DNA of 64,000 nucleotides from NCBI RefSeq assembly GCF_003428885.1, contig NZ_QQRU01000002.1, positions 1 through 64,000 on the forward strand, read 5' to 3'. Origin of the DNA: Streptococcus sp. LQJ-218. Lineage in GTDB: Bacteria; Bacillota; Bacilli; Lactobacillales; Streptococcaceae. Positions 52,143 to 61,836 of the stretch are shown here, in pieces (positions within the stretch are counted from its first letter, which is position 1; the number at the start of each line of letters is the position of its first letter). The notes beneath the pieces were generated by a model, which was not told the origin of the DNA, searched no databases, and saw only the letters and a list, made by a program, of their open reading frames with translations. Both the position numbers and the translations under genes were made by a program.

Positions 52143-52165
52143 TATACTTCTCCTTTCCTTCGTGA

Positions 52166-52471
52166 TTAATCAAGCACTTCGCCTGATTTTTTGTTGTAGC
52201 GAACTTTTTTACCGTCTACAAATTTGTAACCAACACGACCAGCTACTCCATTTTTGTCCAAAACTTGAACGTTTGATACGTGGATAGCTGCTTCTTTCTC
52301 GATGATACCACCTTGAGGAAGCTCGTTAGTTGGACGTTGGTGTTTCTTAACGATGTTAACACCTTCAACGATAACTTTGTTTACTTTTGGAAGGGCAGTA
52401 AGGACAACAGCTTCTGTTCCCTTATCTTTACCAGCGATTACGCGAACTTTGTCGCCTTTTTTTACAAACAT
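52166..52471 (-). CDS. rplX: 50S ribosomal protein L24
   Basis: The 101-residue KOW-domain protein has [20 protein letters not shown] at the N-terminus. It initiates large-subunit assembly. The roughly 185-nt spacer before it holds a RUP-like repeat and a hairpin. Confidence 0.98.
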
Positions 52472-52510
52472 TAGGTTTCTCCTTGATTTTTTCTTACGCC
52501 CATAAGGGCA

Positions 52511-52529
52511 CCCTAGCTCAAAGCTAGGG
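52511..52529 (-). other. Perfect hairpin upstream of rplX
   Basis: CCCTAGCT-CAA-AGCTAGGG, an 8-bp stem with a 3-nt loop and no U-tract, lies between the RUP-like repeat and rplX. Confidence 0.6.
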
Positions 52530-52548
52530 GACTAGTTTGTTTGTTTTT

Positions 52549-52650
52549 TACTCTGCGAAAATCAAAGCAATTCTTCGTCAGTTTCAACTCACCTAACTTA
52601 AGTTATGCTTTTGTCTCACTTCCTAAACTTGTTTTAATTTTCATTGAGCA
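52549..52650. repeat. Degenerate RUP element inside the ribosomal operon
   Basis: It starts TACTCTGCGAAAATCAAAG and ends TTTTCATTGAGCA. These match RUP ends with substitutions, and the size (102 bp) fits. It lies between rplN and rplX. Confidence 0.65.
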
Positions 52651-52655
52651 ATCAA

Positions 52656-53024
52656 TTAAAGTACTTCTGGAGCAAGTGACACAATCTTCATGAAGCCACC
52701 TTCACGCAATTCACGTGCAACTGGTCCAAAGATACGTGTTCCGCGAGGAGTTTTGTCGTCACGGATGATAACTGCTGCGTTTTCGTCAAATTTGATGTAT
52801 GAACCATCAGCACGACGAGCACCTGATTTAGTACGAACGATAACTGCTTTAACAACGTCACCTTTTTTAACTGCACCACCAGGAGTAGCTTGTTTTACAG
52901 ATGCCACGATAACATCACCGATGTTTGCAAATTTACGTCCTGAACCACCAAGAACTTTGATAGTCAAGATTTCGCGAGCACCGCTGTTGTCTGCGACTTT
53001 CAAACGAGTTTCTGTTTGAATCAT
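52656..53024 (-). CDS. rplN: 50S ribosomal protein L14
   Basis: The 122-residue L14 starts [20 protein letters not shown] and has [18 protein letters not shown] and [13 protein letters not shown]. It forms part of an intersubunit bridge. Confidence 0.98.
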   Translation of the reverse strand: MIQTETRLKVADNSGAREILTIKVLGGSGRKFANIGDVIVASVKQATPGGAVKKGDVVKAVIVRTKSGARRADGSYIKFDENAAVIIRDDKTPRGTRIFGPVARELREGGFMKIVSLAPEVL

Positions 53025-53049
53025 TTCAGTTTTCTCCTTTCAGGTTTGA

Positions 53050-53310
53050 TTAGATGATGACCGCTTCTTCAACAACTTCTACAAGACGGAAACGTTTTGT
53101 AGCTGAAAGCGGGCGAGTTTCCATGATACGTACGATATCGCCTTCTTTGGCAACATTATTTTCATCATGAGCTTTATATTTTTTAGAGTAGTTAATACGT
53201 TTACCATAGACTGGGTGGTTACGTTTTGTTTCAACTACAACTGTGATTGTCTTGTCCATTTTGTCAGATACAACACGTCCAACAAGAACTTTACGATTAT
53301 TGCGTTCCAT
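53050..53310 (-). CDS. rpsQ: 30S ribosomal protein S17
   Basis: The 86-residue OB-fold protein [21 protein letters not shown] has the [18 protein letters not shown] tail. It is an early-binding small-subunit protein, 25 nt before rplN. Confidence 0.98.
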
Positions 53311-53334
53311 TGAAATTTCTCCTTCCCTAGTCTA

Positions 53335-53541
53335 TTATTTCGCTTCAGATTGAACTGTTTTGATACGAGCGATTTGTTTTTTAACTTCTTTCAAGCGAGC
53401 TGTTTGTTCCAATTGACCAGTAGCAGCTTGGAAACGAAGTTCAAACAATTCTTTTTTCAATTCGTTTTCGCGCTTCGCGAGTTCTTCTTGAGAAAGACCA
53501 CGAAGTTCTTTAACAAATTCTTTTACTTCATTAAGTTTCAT
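53335..53541 (-). CDS. rpmC: 50S ribosomal protein L29
   Basis: The 68-residue helical hairpin protein [21 protein letters not shown] lies at the tunnel exit beside L23. It begins 9 nt after the rplP stop. Confidence 0.98.
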
Positions 53542-53550
53542 GCCTTCTCC

Positions 53551-53964
53551 TTATTCTGCTTCACGTTTTACGAATTTACATTTAACTGGCAATTTGTGGC
53601 TAGCAAGACGAAGCGCTTCGCGTGCAACCTCTTCAGATACACCAGCGATTTCGAACATCACTTTACCACGTTTAACTGGTGCTACCCAACCTTCAGGTGC
53701 CCCTTTACCAGATCCCATACGCACACCGATAGCTTTAGCAGTGTATGATTTGTGTGGGAAGATCTTAATCCAAACTTTACCACCACGTTTCATGTAACGA
53801 GTCATGGCAATACGAGCAGCCTCGATTTGGCGGTTAGTGATCCAGTGGCTTGTTGTAGCTTGAAGACCGTATTCACCGAATGCTACTTCTTTACCACCTT
53901 TTGCTTCACCGCGCATTTTCCCACGGAATTCACGACGGTGTTTAACACGTTTAGGTACTAACAT
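53551..53964 (-). CDS. rplP: 50S ribosomal protein L16
   Basis: The 137-residue L16 shows [15 protein letters not shown] and [16 protein letters not shown]. It contacts the A-site tRNA elbow. It starts 3 nt after the rpsC stop, so translation is probably coupled. Confidence 0.98.
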   Translation of the reverse strand: MLVPKRVKHRREFRGKMRGEAKGGKEVAFGEYGLQATTSHWITNRQIEAARIAMTRYMKRGGKVWIKIFPHKSYTAKAIGVRMGSGKGAPEGWVAPVKRGKVMFEIAGVSEEVAREALRLASHKLPVKCKFVKREAE

Positions 53965-53967
53965 TGG

Positions 53968-54621
53968 TTATTTACCTCCTTTAGTGTTTTTACGAGCTGG
54001 AAGAACTTCACCACGGTAAATCCATACTTTAACACCAAGTTTACCGTATGTAGTGTCTGCTTCTTCCCAAGCATAATCGATATCTGCACGAAGTGTGTGA
54101 AGTGGAACAGTTCCTTCAGAGTATCCTTCAGCACGGGCGATATCTGCACCGTTCAAACGACCTGATACTTGAGTTTTGATTCCTTTAGCTCCAGCACGCA
54201 TTGCACGTTGGATTGCTTGTTTTTGTGCACGACGGAAAGCAACACGTTGCTCCAATTGACGAGCAATTCCTTCACCAACTAGGTGAGCATCCAAATCAGG
54301 TTGTTTGATTTCGATGATGTTGATGTGTACTTGTTTTCCAGTCAATTTGTTAAGTTTAGCACGAAGTGCATCAACGTTAGCACCACCTTTACCGATAACC
54401 ATACCTGGTTTAGCAGTGTGAAGTGAAACGTTAACTTTATTTACTGCGCGTTCGATTTCAATATTTGAAACTGCTGCGTCAGCAAGTTCTTTTTGAACGA
54501 ATTTACGGATTGCAAGATCTTCATGAAGGTAATCCGCGTATTCTTTTTCAGCATACCATTTGGCATCCCAATCACGGATGATGCCGACACGCATACCAAT
54601 TGGATGTACTTTTTGACCCAC
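53968..54621 (-). CDS. rpsC: 30S ribosomal protein S3
   Basis: The 217-residue S3 has an N-terminal [20 protein letters not shown], the KH domain with [14 protein letters not shown] (about residue 75), and the C-terminal domain with [19 protein letters not shown]. It lines the mRNA entry channel. Confidence 0.98.
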   Translation of the reverse strand: MGQKVHPIGMRVGIIRDWDAKWYAEKEYADYLHEDLAIRKFVQKELADAAVSNIEIERAVNKVNVSLHTAKPGMVIGKGGANVDALRAKLNKLTGKQVHINIIEIKQPDLDAHLVGEGIARQLEQRVAFRRAQKQAIQRAMRAGAKGIKTQVSGRLNGADIARAEGYSEGTVPLHTLRADIDYAWEEADTTYGKLGVKVWIYRGEVLPARKNTKGGK

Positions 54622-54633
54622 GATTTTACCTCC

Positions 54634-54978
54634 TTATTTTTCTGCAACAGCTACAGTGATGTGAGCTGTACGTTTGTTGATTGGCGAAGCTGAACCTTTC
54701 GCACGTGGACGAAAACGTTTCATAGTTGGTCCTTCGTTTGCGAATGCTTCAGATACTACCAAGTTAGCTTTATCCAAACCAAAGTTGTTTTCAGCGTTAG
54801 CTACAGCTGAGTTCAAAACTTTCAAGATGATTTCAGCAGCTTTGTTTGGAGTGAATGTCAAGATTGCGATTGCATCGGCTACGCTTTTACCACGGATGTT
54901 ATCAAGAACAAGACGTGATTTACGAGGTGAAACACGTACTGTACGAGCCATTGCTTTAGCTGAAGTAATTTCTGCCAT
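54634..54978 (-). CDS. rplV: 50S ribosomal protein L22
   Basis: The 114-residue L22 has the beta-hairpin region [22 protein letters not shown] that reaches into the exit tunnel, a known macrolide-resistance site. No duplication or deletion is apparent in it. Confidence 0.98.
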   Translation of the reverse strand: MAEITSAKAMARTVRVSPRKSRLVLDNIRGKSVADAIAILTFTPNKAAEIILKVLNSAVANAENNFGLDKANLVVSEAFANEGPTMKRFRPRAKGSASPINKRTAHITVAVAEK

Positions 54979-54989
54979 TTATGTTCTCC

Positions 54990-55271
54990 TTATTTTCTAC
55001 GTGTTTTCTTGTCGTCTGCAGCGTGACCTTTGTAAGTACGAGTTGGTGCAAATTCACCAAGTTTGTGACCTACCATATCTTCTTGGATGTAAACAGGTAC
55101 GTGTTTACGTCCGTCATAAACTGCGATAGTGTAACCAATGAAACTTGGGAAAATCGTTGAACGACGTGACCAAGTTTTAATAACTTTTTTCTTTTCGTCA
55201 TTAGCTTGAGCTTCAACTTTTTTCATCAAATGCTCATCGACGAAAGGTCCTTTTTTAAGACTGCGTCCCAT
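54990..55271 (-). CDS. rpsS: 30S ribosomal protein S19
   Basis: The 93-residue head protein [20 protein letters not shown] has [22 protein letters not shown]. It lies 11 nt before rplV. Confidence 0.98.
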
Positions 55272-55311
55272 TTTTATGTTTTCTCCTTTAAATATTGTAC
55301 CACAACGGCTT

Positions 55312-55366
55312 GCGCTCCTATGGAGCGCTACCGAGCTGGCGGATTTACTAGTTGCTTAAGCAACTA
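55312..55366 (-). other. Two perfect hairpins between rplB and rpsS
   Basis: GCGCTCC-TAT-GGAGCGC (55312-55328) and TAGTTGC-TTAA-GCAACTA (55349-55366) are perfect 7-bp stems in the 103-nt spacer. No T-run follows. Confidence 0.65.
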
Positions 55367-55374
55367 ATTTAATA

Positions 55375-56208
55375 TTATTTCTCGTTGCGACGACGAACGA
55401 TAAGTTTGTCAGATTTCGCTTTCTTGTTACGAGTTTTAAGACCAAGAGCAGGTTTGCCCCATGGAGTAGATGGTGCTTTACGACCAACTGGTGCTTTACC
55501 TTCACCACCACCGTGTGGGTGATCGTTAGGGTTCATTACAGAACCACGAACTGTTGGGCGGATACCTTTCCAACGGTTACGTCCTGCTTTACCAAGGTTT
55601 ACAAGCCCATGTTGTTCGTTTCCGACAACACCAACTGTAGCACGACAAGTTCCAAGAATCATACGAACTTCACCTGATTGAAGACGAACAAGAACGTATT
55701 TACCTTCAGAACCCAATACTTGAGCAGATGCTCCAGCAGCACGTACCAATTCACCACCACGACCTGGTTTCAACTCGATGTTGTGAATCAAAGTACCAAC
55801 TGGAATGTTAGCAAGTGGAAGAGCGTTTCCGACTTTGATATCTGCCTCTGGCCCTGAAACGATACGTTGACCTACTTCAAGACCTTTTGGAGCGATGATG
55901 TATGCTTTCACACCGTCAGTGTAGTGTACAAGAGCGATGTTTGCAGAACGGTTTGGATCGTACTCGATTGTTTTAACAACTGCTTCAACGTTGTCTTTGT
56001 TACGTTTGAAGTCAACCAAACGGTAGAAACGTTTGTGTCCACCACCTTGGTGACGAACAGTGATACGACCGTTGTTGTTACGACCAGCCTTGCTCTTCAA
56101 TGCAACAAGCAATGATTTTTCAGGAGTGCTTGTTGTGATTTCAGCGAAATCCAAAGAAGTCATATTACGGCGACCGTTTGTTGTTGGTTTATAAACACGA
56201 ATTCCCAC
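55375..56208 (-). CDS. rplB: 50S ribosomal protein L2
   Basis: The 277-residue L2 starts [20 protein letters not shown] and carries [14 protein letters not shown] with the conserved His near the peptidyl transferase centre. It is one of the last-shared universal proteins and lies 17 nt after rplW. Confidence 0.98.
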   Translation of the reverse strand: MGIRVYKPTTNGRRNMTSLDFAEITTSTPEKSLLVALKSKAGRNNNGRITVRHQGGGHKRFYRLVDFKRNKDNVEAVVKTIEYDPNRSANIALVHYTDGVKAYIIAPKGLEVGQRIVSGPEADIKVGNALPLANIPVGTLIHNIELKPGRGGELVRAAGASAQVLGSEGKYVLVRLQSGEVRMILGTCRATVGVVGNEQHGLVNLGKAGRNRWKGIRPTVRGSVMNPNDHPHGGGEGKAPVGRKAPSTPWGKPALGLKTRNKKAKSDKLIVRRRNEK

Positions 56209-56225
56209 GATATTTCCTCCTTAGA

Positions 56226-56522
56226 TTATTCAGCTTCAGCAGCGAACAACTCGATTGCTTTTGAATCAGCTGTAAGTGTGATGATAGCTTTTTTAGTTTT
56301 GTTTGTAAAACCAGTGTAACGTCCAACACGTTTAGCTTTAGGTTTTACGTTGATTGTGTTAACATTTGCAACTTTAACACCTTCGAAAGCAGCTTCAACA
56401 GCTTGCTTGATCAAAAGTTTGTGTGCACGAGTGTCAACTTCAAATACATATTTTCCTGCTTCAAGTTGAGCCATTGAGCTTTCAGTGATGACAGGTTTTT
56501 TGATAACATCATACAAATTCAT
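56226..56522 (-). CDS. rplW: 50S ribosomal protein L23
   Basis: The 98-residue L23, [21 protein letters not shown], is the docking site for trigger factor and SRP at the tunnel exit. Its ATG overlaps the rplD stop (TAATG), so translation is coupled. Confidence 0.98.
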
Positions 56523-57145
56523 TATGCAAGAACCTCCTCGATTTTAGAGATAGCTGCTTGAGTAACAAGAAGTTTGTCACTATTTGCGATGTCAAGAACA
56601 CTTGCAGTTGTAGCAGTCGCAACTTTCACGTTCGGAAGGTTACGAGCTGAAAGAGCTGCGAATTCGTTTCCTTCTTCAAGAATAACAAGGACTTTAGAAT
56701 CGATGCTCAAAGCTGCAAGAACTTTTGCAAATTCAGCAGTTTTTGGAGCTGTAAATTCAAGAGAATCAACGGCTACAAATTTGTTTTCAGCAACTTTTTC
56801 AGAGTAGACTGATTTAAGAGCTAGGCGACGAACTTTTTGTGGAAGTTTGTAGCCGTATGAACGTGGAGTTGGTCCGAAGACAACACCACCACCACGCCAT
56901 TGTGGTGAGCGGATAGAACCTTGACGAGCACGTCCAGTTCCTTTTTGACGCCATGGTTTGCGTCCGCCACCTGAAACGGCTGAACGGTTTTTAACAGCGT
57001 GAGTTCCTTGACGAAGGCTAGCACGTTGGCTGATGATGACATCAAACACAACAGATTGGTTTGGTTCAATACCAAAGATTGCATCGTTAAGAACAACTTC
57101 GCCCGCTTGTTTACCAGTTTGGTCGAATAATGTTACATTTGCCAT
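56522..57145 (-). CDS. rplD: 50S ribosomal protein L4
   Basis: The 207-residue L4 has [24 protein letters not shown], the tunnel-lining loop where macrolide-resistance changes occur; the usual loop residues look intact. In E. coli L4 autoregulates the S10 operon, but this is not shown here. Confidence 0.98.
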
Positions 57146-57169
57146 TTTGACTGTATTCCCCTTTCCTTA

Positions 57170-57796
57170 TTATTTACCAGCTTTAACTGCTGATTTGATA
57201 GTGATAAGAGATTTCTTAGCACCTGGTACGTTACCTTTGATAAGGATAACGTTCTTTTCTGGAACAACTTGTACAACTTCAAGGTTTTGAATTGTTACGC
57301 GGTCGCCACCCATACGTCCTGCAAGGTTTTTACCTTTGAATACGCGGTTAGGTGCAACAGGTCCCATAGAACCTGGACGACGGTGGTAACGAGAACCGTG
57401 AGCCATAGGTCCACGTGATTGTCCGTGGCGTTTGATAACACCTTGGAAACCTTTACCTTTAGAAGTACCAGTTACGTCAACAACATCTCCAGCTGCGAAA
57501 GTTTCAACTGTGATTTCAGCACCAACTTCCAAGCCTTCAACGTTTTTGAATTCACGAGTGAAGCGCTTAGGAGCCGTGTTAGCTTTTGCTACATGTCCTT
57601 TAGCAGGTTTGTTGCTCAATACTTCGCGTTTGTCATCGAAACCAACTTGGATAGCGTTGTATCCGTCTGTTTCAACAGTTTTAACTTGAAGGACAACGTT
57701 TGGAGTTGCTTCAATAACTGTTACAGGGATCAATTCGCCAGCTTTAGTGAAGATTTGAGTCATTCCCACTTTTTTCCCTAAGATTCCTTTTGTCAT
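57170..57796 (-). CDS. rplC: 50S ribosomal protein L3
   Basis: The 208-residue L3 starts [20 protein letters not shown] and has [21 protein letters not shown] near the peptidyl transferase centre. A roughly 200-nt spacer with a strong hairpin separates it from rpsJ. Confidence 0.98.
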   Translation of the reverse strand: MTKGILGKKVGMTQIFTKAGELIPVTVIEATPNVVLQVKTVETDGYNAIQVGFDDKREVLSNKPAKGHVAKANTAPKRFTREFKNVEGLEVGAEITVETFAAGDVVDVTGTSKGKGFQGVIKRHGQSRGPMAHGSRYHRRPGSMGPVAPNRVFKGKNLAGRMGGDRVTIQNLEVVQVVPEKNVILIKGNVPGAKKSLITIKSAVKAGK

Positions 57797-57944
57797 GAGA
57801 AAATAGTTCCTTTTCTATAGTTTTTATTCAAAAAGTTTTTAACGAGCGTTTTTCATGCTCAAGTCTAAGATACAAAGGGCGTCAAACTCAAAGTGAAAAG
57901 AGGAAACAGACACAAGGAAGTTTATCTTTTTTCACACCGAGTTT

Positions 57945-57976
57945 GGCCGGTGTTCAATTAAATTGAAACACCAGCC
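57945..57976 (-). other. Strong hairpin between rpsJ and rplC
   Basis: On the minus strand GGCTGGTGTTTCAAT pairs with ATTGAACACCGGCC (one bulge) just after the rpsJ stop, with no U-tract. The 200-nt rpsJ-rplC gap holds no ORF that I can support. Confidence 0.6.
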
Positions 57977-57997
57977 TCTGCTCTTTTATATTTTAGA

Positions 57998-58306
57998 TTA
58001 AAGTTTGATTTCTACGTTTACACCACTTGGAAGATCCAATTTCATCAAAGCATCAACTGTTTTTTGAGTTGGGTTAACGATATCAATCAAACGTTTGTGT
58101 GTACGCATTTCAAATTGTTCGCGAGAGTCTTTGTATTTGTGAGTCGCACGAATGATTGTGTAGAGGCTACGTTCAGTTGGAAGTGGGATTGGACCCGCAA
58201 CTTGTGCACCTGTACGAGTAGCTGATTCTACGATTTTTGCAGCCGCTGTGTCAAGCGTACGGTGTTCGTAAGCTTTCAAACGGAAACGGATTTTTTTGTT
58301 TGCCAT
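57998..58306 (-). CDS. rpsJ: 30S ribosomal protein S10
   Basis: The 102-residue first gene of the ribosomal operon, [19 protein letters not shown], has [31 protein letters not shown]. It also acts with NusB in antitermination in other bacteria. The ATG follows AAGGAG. Confidence 0.98.
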   Translation of the reverse strand: MANKKIRFRLKAYEHRTLDTAAAKIVESATRTGAQVAGPIPLPTERSLYTIIRATHKYKDSREQFEMRTHKRLIDIVNPTQKTVDALMKLDLPSGVNVEIKL

Positions 58307-58443
58307 CTTTTTTCTCCTTTTCGTCTATTTAAGATAATAGGCTAGCTCCACAAGAAAACCGACGCGGTGTTGCGTGGCAATGCAACCGAGCGTGTCGCAA
58401 CCTCTTGCCTCAAAGCTAAGGCTGTAATTTACAGCACCATAAT

Positions 58444-58472
58444 AGAATAACACAAAGCCACTGCGATTGCAA
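58444..58472 (-). promoter_or_regulatory. S10 operon promoter
   Basis: On the minus strand TTGCAA (58467-58472) and TATTCT (58444-58449) are 17 nt apart. The roughly 130-nt leader down to rpsJ contains GTTGC-N8-GCAAC nested inside GACACG/CGCGTC-type pairing, a candidate site for feedback control. Confidence 0.7.
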
Positions 58473-58533
58473 GGGATTTGACAGGTTTTTTTTATTTTTT
58501 TAGATGAAACTGTTTTCTTTTTTGTCAGGGTAT

Positions 58534-59151
58534 TTATTTAACTATTTTTATAGAAGAAAGTTGTTCTCTCTTCACCTGTTCATAACTTTCTTTCCCGTCA
58601 TTGAGCTTGTCCCAAATCACTACTTGCGCACTTTGGAGTGATTTTTGCACATCGATGATGCGTTGATTTGACGAACCTCGAAACTGGAGCATGAGATTGC
58701 GCTTAGTTCGATCATACCGTCCATCGACAAGAATGTCAATAAGTGACAAGAGTTCCAGTTTATCTGGAGTTTCCAGCATCATTTCTTCCCAAGTATAGCC
58801 CGTCCAGGACCAGATGTCTTTGTCTGGCAATTCCTTCCGGATACGTTTCACGAGTGGCAAGAGAATGCCCGTATTGAGAAAGGGTTCCCCTCCCAGTAAG
58901 GTTAACCCCTGAACATAAGGCTGGGCAAGATCTGCCATGATCTGTTCTTCTAATTCTGCTGTATAGGGAATGCCAGCATTAAAAGACCAAGTCGCAACAT
59001 TATAACATCCCTCGCAATGAAACATGCAACCTGATACATAGAGAGAGTTACGCACGCCTTCTCCATCTACAAAGTTAAAAGCCTTATAGTCAATGATACG
59101 GCCTTGACTGAGCTCCTCGCTTTTCCATTCTTGTGGTTTTGGATTATTCAT
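58534..59151 (-). CDS. nrdG: Anaerobic ribonucleotide reductase activating protein
   Basis: This 205-residue radical-SAM enzyme installs the glycyl radical on NrdD. The 4Fe-4S motif CxxxCxxC is at Cys42, Cys46 and Cys49 (GCMFHCEGC). LLGGEPFLN binds S-adenosylmethionine, and WSWTGYTWEEM follows. The start overlaps the end of the decayed acetyltransferase by 8 nt, so the operon remains continuous from nrdD. Confidence 0.97.
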   Translation of the reverse strand: MNNPKPQEWKSEELSQGRIIDYKAFNFVDGEGVRNSLYVSGCMFHCEGCYNVATWSFNAGIPYTAELEEQIMADLAQPYVQGLTLLGGEPFLNTGILLPLVKRIRKELPDKDIWSWTGYTWEEMMLETPDKLELLSLIDILVDGRYDRTKRNLMLQFRGSSNQRIIDVQKSLQSAQVVIWDKLNDGKESYEQVKREQLSSIKIVK

Positions 59152-59374
59152 TTGCTACCTCTATCCAATAACGCTCGACTCCATTACGAACATCCTCAAG
59201 GAGCCCACCATTTGCTAAAAGGACTCCTTTGCTAGCAGGATTATTCACGCTACAGGTCACAAGAGCTCGCTTGATGTTCTTTTTCTTAGCAACTTGCAAA
59301 CCCTGACGAAGTGTTTCTTTCATCATCTCTAAAACAGATTCTTAATCTGCCAAACTTGGTCTACGTAATTTCAT
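59144..59374 (-). pseudogene. Decayed GNAT acetyltransferase between nrdD and nrdG
   Basis: A normal start (ATG at 59374 after GAGGTG) opens MKLRRPSLAD, then hits an in-frame TAA (59342-59344). Reading on in the same frame gives ESVLEMM fused straight to KETLRQGLQVAKKKNIKRALVTC... and the end of a GNAT domain (ASKGVLLANGG). Compared with the roughly 168-residue pneumococcal protein I remember, about 100 central residues, including the acetyl-CoA site, are deleted. A 60-codon remnant ORF from 59326 could still be translated but cannot be an active acetyltransferase. Confidence 0.85.
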
Positions 59375-59411
59375 TTTCACCTCACCCTATAAGAAAAGCG
59401 AGAGAACCCCC

Positions 59412-59552
59412 TCACTTTTTCTTATTCTTATTTAAAAATTGTTCTTTGAGGTTGAGCAAACGTTCTTTCTTACCTGCTCCCCCCTTAGAGTGCTTCTCGT
59501 GATAACGGGCCACTTGAGCGCGCCCCTTATCGTCTAATTGATATTTTCCCAT
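59412..59552 (-). CDS. Small basic protein between nrdD and nrdG (46 aa)
   Basis: The 46-codon ORF MGKYQLDDKGRAQVARYHEK... ends in a Lys/Asn-rich tail. Its ATG is 11 nt after the nrdD stop. It resembles a short hypothetical protein I remember at this place in the pneumococcal nrd operon, which supports it being real. It has no recognisable domain. It is highly basic, so nucleic-acid or ribosome binding is possible but not shown. Confidence 0.75.
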   Translation of the reverse strand: MGKYQLDDKGRAQVARYHEKHSKGGAGKKERLLNLKEQFLNKNKKK

Positions 59553-59563
59553 TTTACTTCTTT

Positions 59564-61771
59564 CTAATTTCTTACTTCATGTCCTACCGTTTTAATAGTA
59601 GAACCGTTCATGTGTTTGACACGCGCAGCGATTTCCTTGTGACGACCATTTACCATCGGTCTCGCTTGAGGATTGCCTAGATAGCCACAAGTCCGTTTCA
59701 CAACATCTACTGTTTTAGGGTCGCTATTGCCACAATTTGGACATGCAAATCCTCTCTCAGTTGGTTCAAAATCCCCTTCAAAGTCACACTTGTAGCAACG
59801 GTCTATTGGAGTATTGGTCCCCAAATAGCCCACACGGTCATAAGCATAATCCCAAACAGCTTCCAAGGCCTTTGGATTTTGCTGAAGGACTGGATACTCA
59901 CAATAATGGATGAAACCACCTGACGCACCTGCTTCTGGATAGACTTTCTCAAAGTCTAATTTTTCAAACGGTGTTGGATTTTTACGAACATCATAGTGGA
60001 AAGAGTTGGTGTAGTATTCCTTGTCTGTAATATCAGGAATAGAACCAAATTTCTCTGTATCTAGTCGGCAGAAACGGTCTGTCAAACTTTCAGACGGTGT
60101 TGAGTAGATAGAGAAATGGTAGCCATATTGGTCAGACCACTCTTCTACCCGGCGTTTCATATCTCGAATGATGTCTAGCGTGAATTCCTTAGCATCTGGA
60201 TTGCTTTCCCAGCTGTTCCCAAAGAAAACTGTGGCTACTTCATACAAGCCGATATAGCCCAGCGAAACTGTCGCACGGCGATTCTTAAAGAGCTGGTCTA
60301 CACTTTCTTCTTTTCCGAGACGGCGACCGAAGGCTCCATACTGATAAAGGATAGGGGCATTTGCTGGTGTTGCTTCCTTGGTTCGTTCGACACGGTAAAC
60401 CAGAGCATCTTCTGCGATATTCATCCGCTCGTTGAAGATTTCCCAGAACTTATTCATATCACCTTCAGACTCAAGAGCAATACGAGGCAGGTTAACCGTC
60501 ACAACACCCAGATTCATGCGACCTGAATTGACCTCGACACCATTTTCATCCTTCCATCCTTGAAGGAACGAACGACAACCCATAGGCACCTTGAATGATC
60601 CTGTCAAGTCAACAATCTTATCATAAGATAAAACATCTGGATACATTCGCTTGGTTGCACACTCAAGAGCCAACTGTTTGATGTCGTAGTTGGGAGTCCC
60701 TTCTTCCAAGTTAAGACCTCTTTTTAGTGTAAAGATGAGCTTAGGGAAGATAGCTGTACGGTGTTCTGAACCAAGCCCATTGATACGAATATTTAGAATA
60801 GCTTTTTGAATTTCCCGCTCAAAACGATTGGTTCCTAGACCAAAACCTAGCGAAGTAAAAGGTGTTTGTCCATTTGAAGTGAAGAGAGTATTGATTTCAT
60901 ACTCGAGAGATTGCATGGCATCATAGATGTCTTTTTGCGTTTTCTTCCAAGCGTAATCTTCTCGTTTGTCAGGTAAGACCCATTCTTCTGCATCCTTAAG
61001 GTGTTTTTGGTAATTCTTCTCTGCATAAGGCGCCAGGACTTCATCGATACGGTCCGCTGAACAGCCCCCGTACTGGCTAGAAGCAACGTTAGCGATGATC
61101 TGAGAGATCTGAGCTGTCGCAGTCTGGATAGACTTGGGACTCTCTACCTCTGCATTTCCAATCTTAAAACCATTTTCCAACATCCCCTTGAAATCAATCA
61201 AACAGCAATTGGTCATAGGGGTATAGGGGCTGTAGTCCAAATCATGATAGTGGATATCCCCTTTTTGGTGGGCATTAGCTACGTGCTTAGGAAGCATTTG
61301 CAGTCCGATTGATTTCCCAACAATCCCTGCTGTCAAATCACGCTGGGTATTAAAGACATCGCTGTCTTTATTAGCATTTTCATTGACAACTGCCTGATCT
61401 TTGTTGAGAAGTTTATGGATACTAAAGTTAATATCTGTCGCTTTTGAGCGCTCAAAATTCCTCTGTGTCCGATAAGTGATATACTCCTCAGCTAGCGCAT
61501 ATTCTTTAGCTTCAAGGAGTTCATGTTCTACGATATTTTGAATTTCGTAAATCTTAACTCCCTGCGGAAAGCGACTATGAATTTCTGTGACAATACGTTC
61601 AATCAAACTACTTAGGCGTTTTTCAACCAAGGGTGTCACATCCATAACCTTTTCAGCGGCCTTGTGGAGAGCCTTGTCAATCTTGTCCACATCAAATACA
61701 ACACGTCTCCCATCTCGTTTTTCAACGATGAGGGTTGGTAGGGTTGTAATTTTTTCTTCTAGTGCAATCAT
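59564..61771 (-). CDS. nrdD: Anaerobic ribonucleoside-triphosphate reductase
   Basis: The class III ribonucleotide reductase reduces NTPs to dNTPs without oxygen. The 735-residue protein has an N-terminal ATP-cone (KRDGRRVVFDVDKIDKALHKA, about 15-100), the catalytic barrel with NCCLIDFKGML and the cysteine in PMGCRSF, a C-terminal zinc site (CYKCDF...CPNC) and the glycyl-radical motif RTCGYLG near residue 700. I chose the ATG at 61771; the ATG two codons upstream is equally possible because no clear Shine-Dalgarno decides. The promoter carries NrdR-like boxes. Confidence 0.96.
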   Translation of the reverse strand: MIALEEKITTLPTLIVEKRDGRRVVFDVDKIDKALHKAAEKVMDVTPLVEKRLSSLIERIVTEIHSRFPQGVKIYEIQNIVEHELLEAKEYALAEEYITYRTQRNFERSKATDINFSIHKLLNKDQAVVNENANKDSDVFNTQRDLTAGIVGKSIGLQMLPKHVANAHQKGDIHYHDLDYSPYTPMTNCCLIDFKGMLENGFKIGNAEVESPKSIQTATAQISQIIANVASSQYGGCSADRIDEVLAPYAEKNYQKHLKDAEEWVLPDKREDYAWKKTQKDIYDAMQSLEYEINTLFTSNGQTPFTSLGFGLGTNRFEREIQKAILNIRINGLGSEHRTAIFPKLIFTLKRGLNLEEGTPNYDIKQLALECATKRMYPDVLSYDKIVDLTGSFKVPMGCRSFLQGWKDENGVEVNSGRMNLGVVTVNLPRIALESEGDMNKFWEIFNERMNIAEDALVYRVERTKEATPANAPILYQYGAFGRRLGKEESVDQLFKNRRATVSLGYIGLYEVATVFFGNSWESNPDAKEFTLDIIRDMKRRVEEWSDQYGYHFSIYSTPSESLTDRFCRLDTEKFGSIPDITDKEYYTNSFHYDVRKNPTPFEKLDFEKVYPEAGASGGFIHYCEYPVLQQNPKALEAVWDYAYDRVGYLGTNTPIDRCYKCDFEGDFEPTERGFACPNCGNSDPKTVDVVKRTCGYLGNPQARPMVNGRHKEIAARVKHMNGSTIKTVGHEVRN

Positions 61772-61808
61772 ATGCATGCTCGTTTCTAAAATGTAATATC
61801 TAAAAAAT

Positions 61809-61836
61809 ATTATACCACTCTAAAAAGAAAAATCAA
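61809..61836 (-). promoter_or_regulatory. nrdD promoter
   Basis: On the minus strand TTGATT (61831-61836) and TATAAT (61809-61814) are separated by 16 nt. The -35 lies inside the proximal NrdR-like box. Confidence 0.75.
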
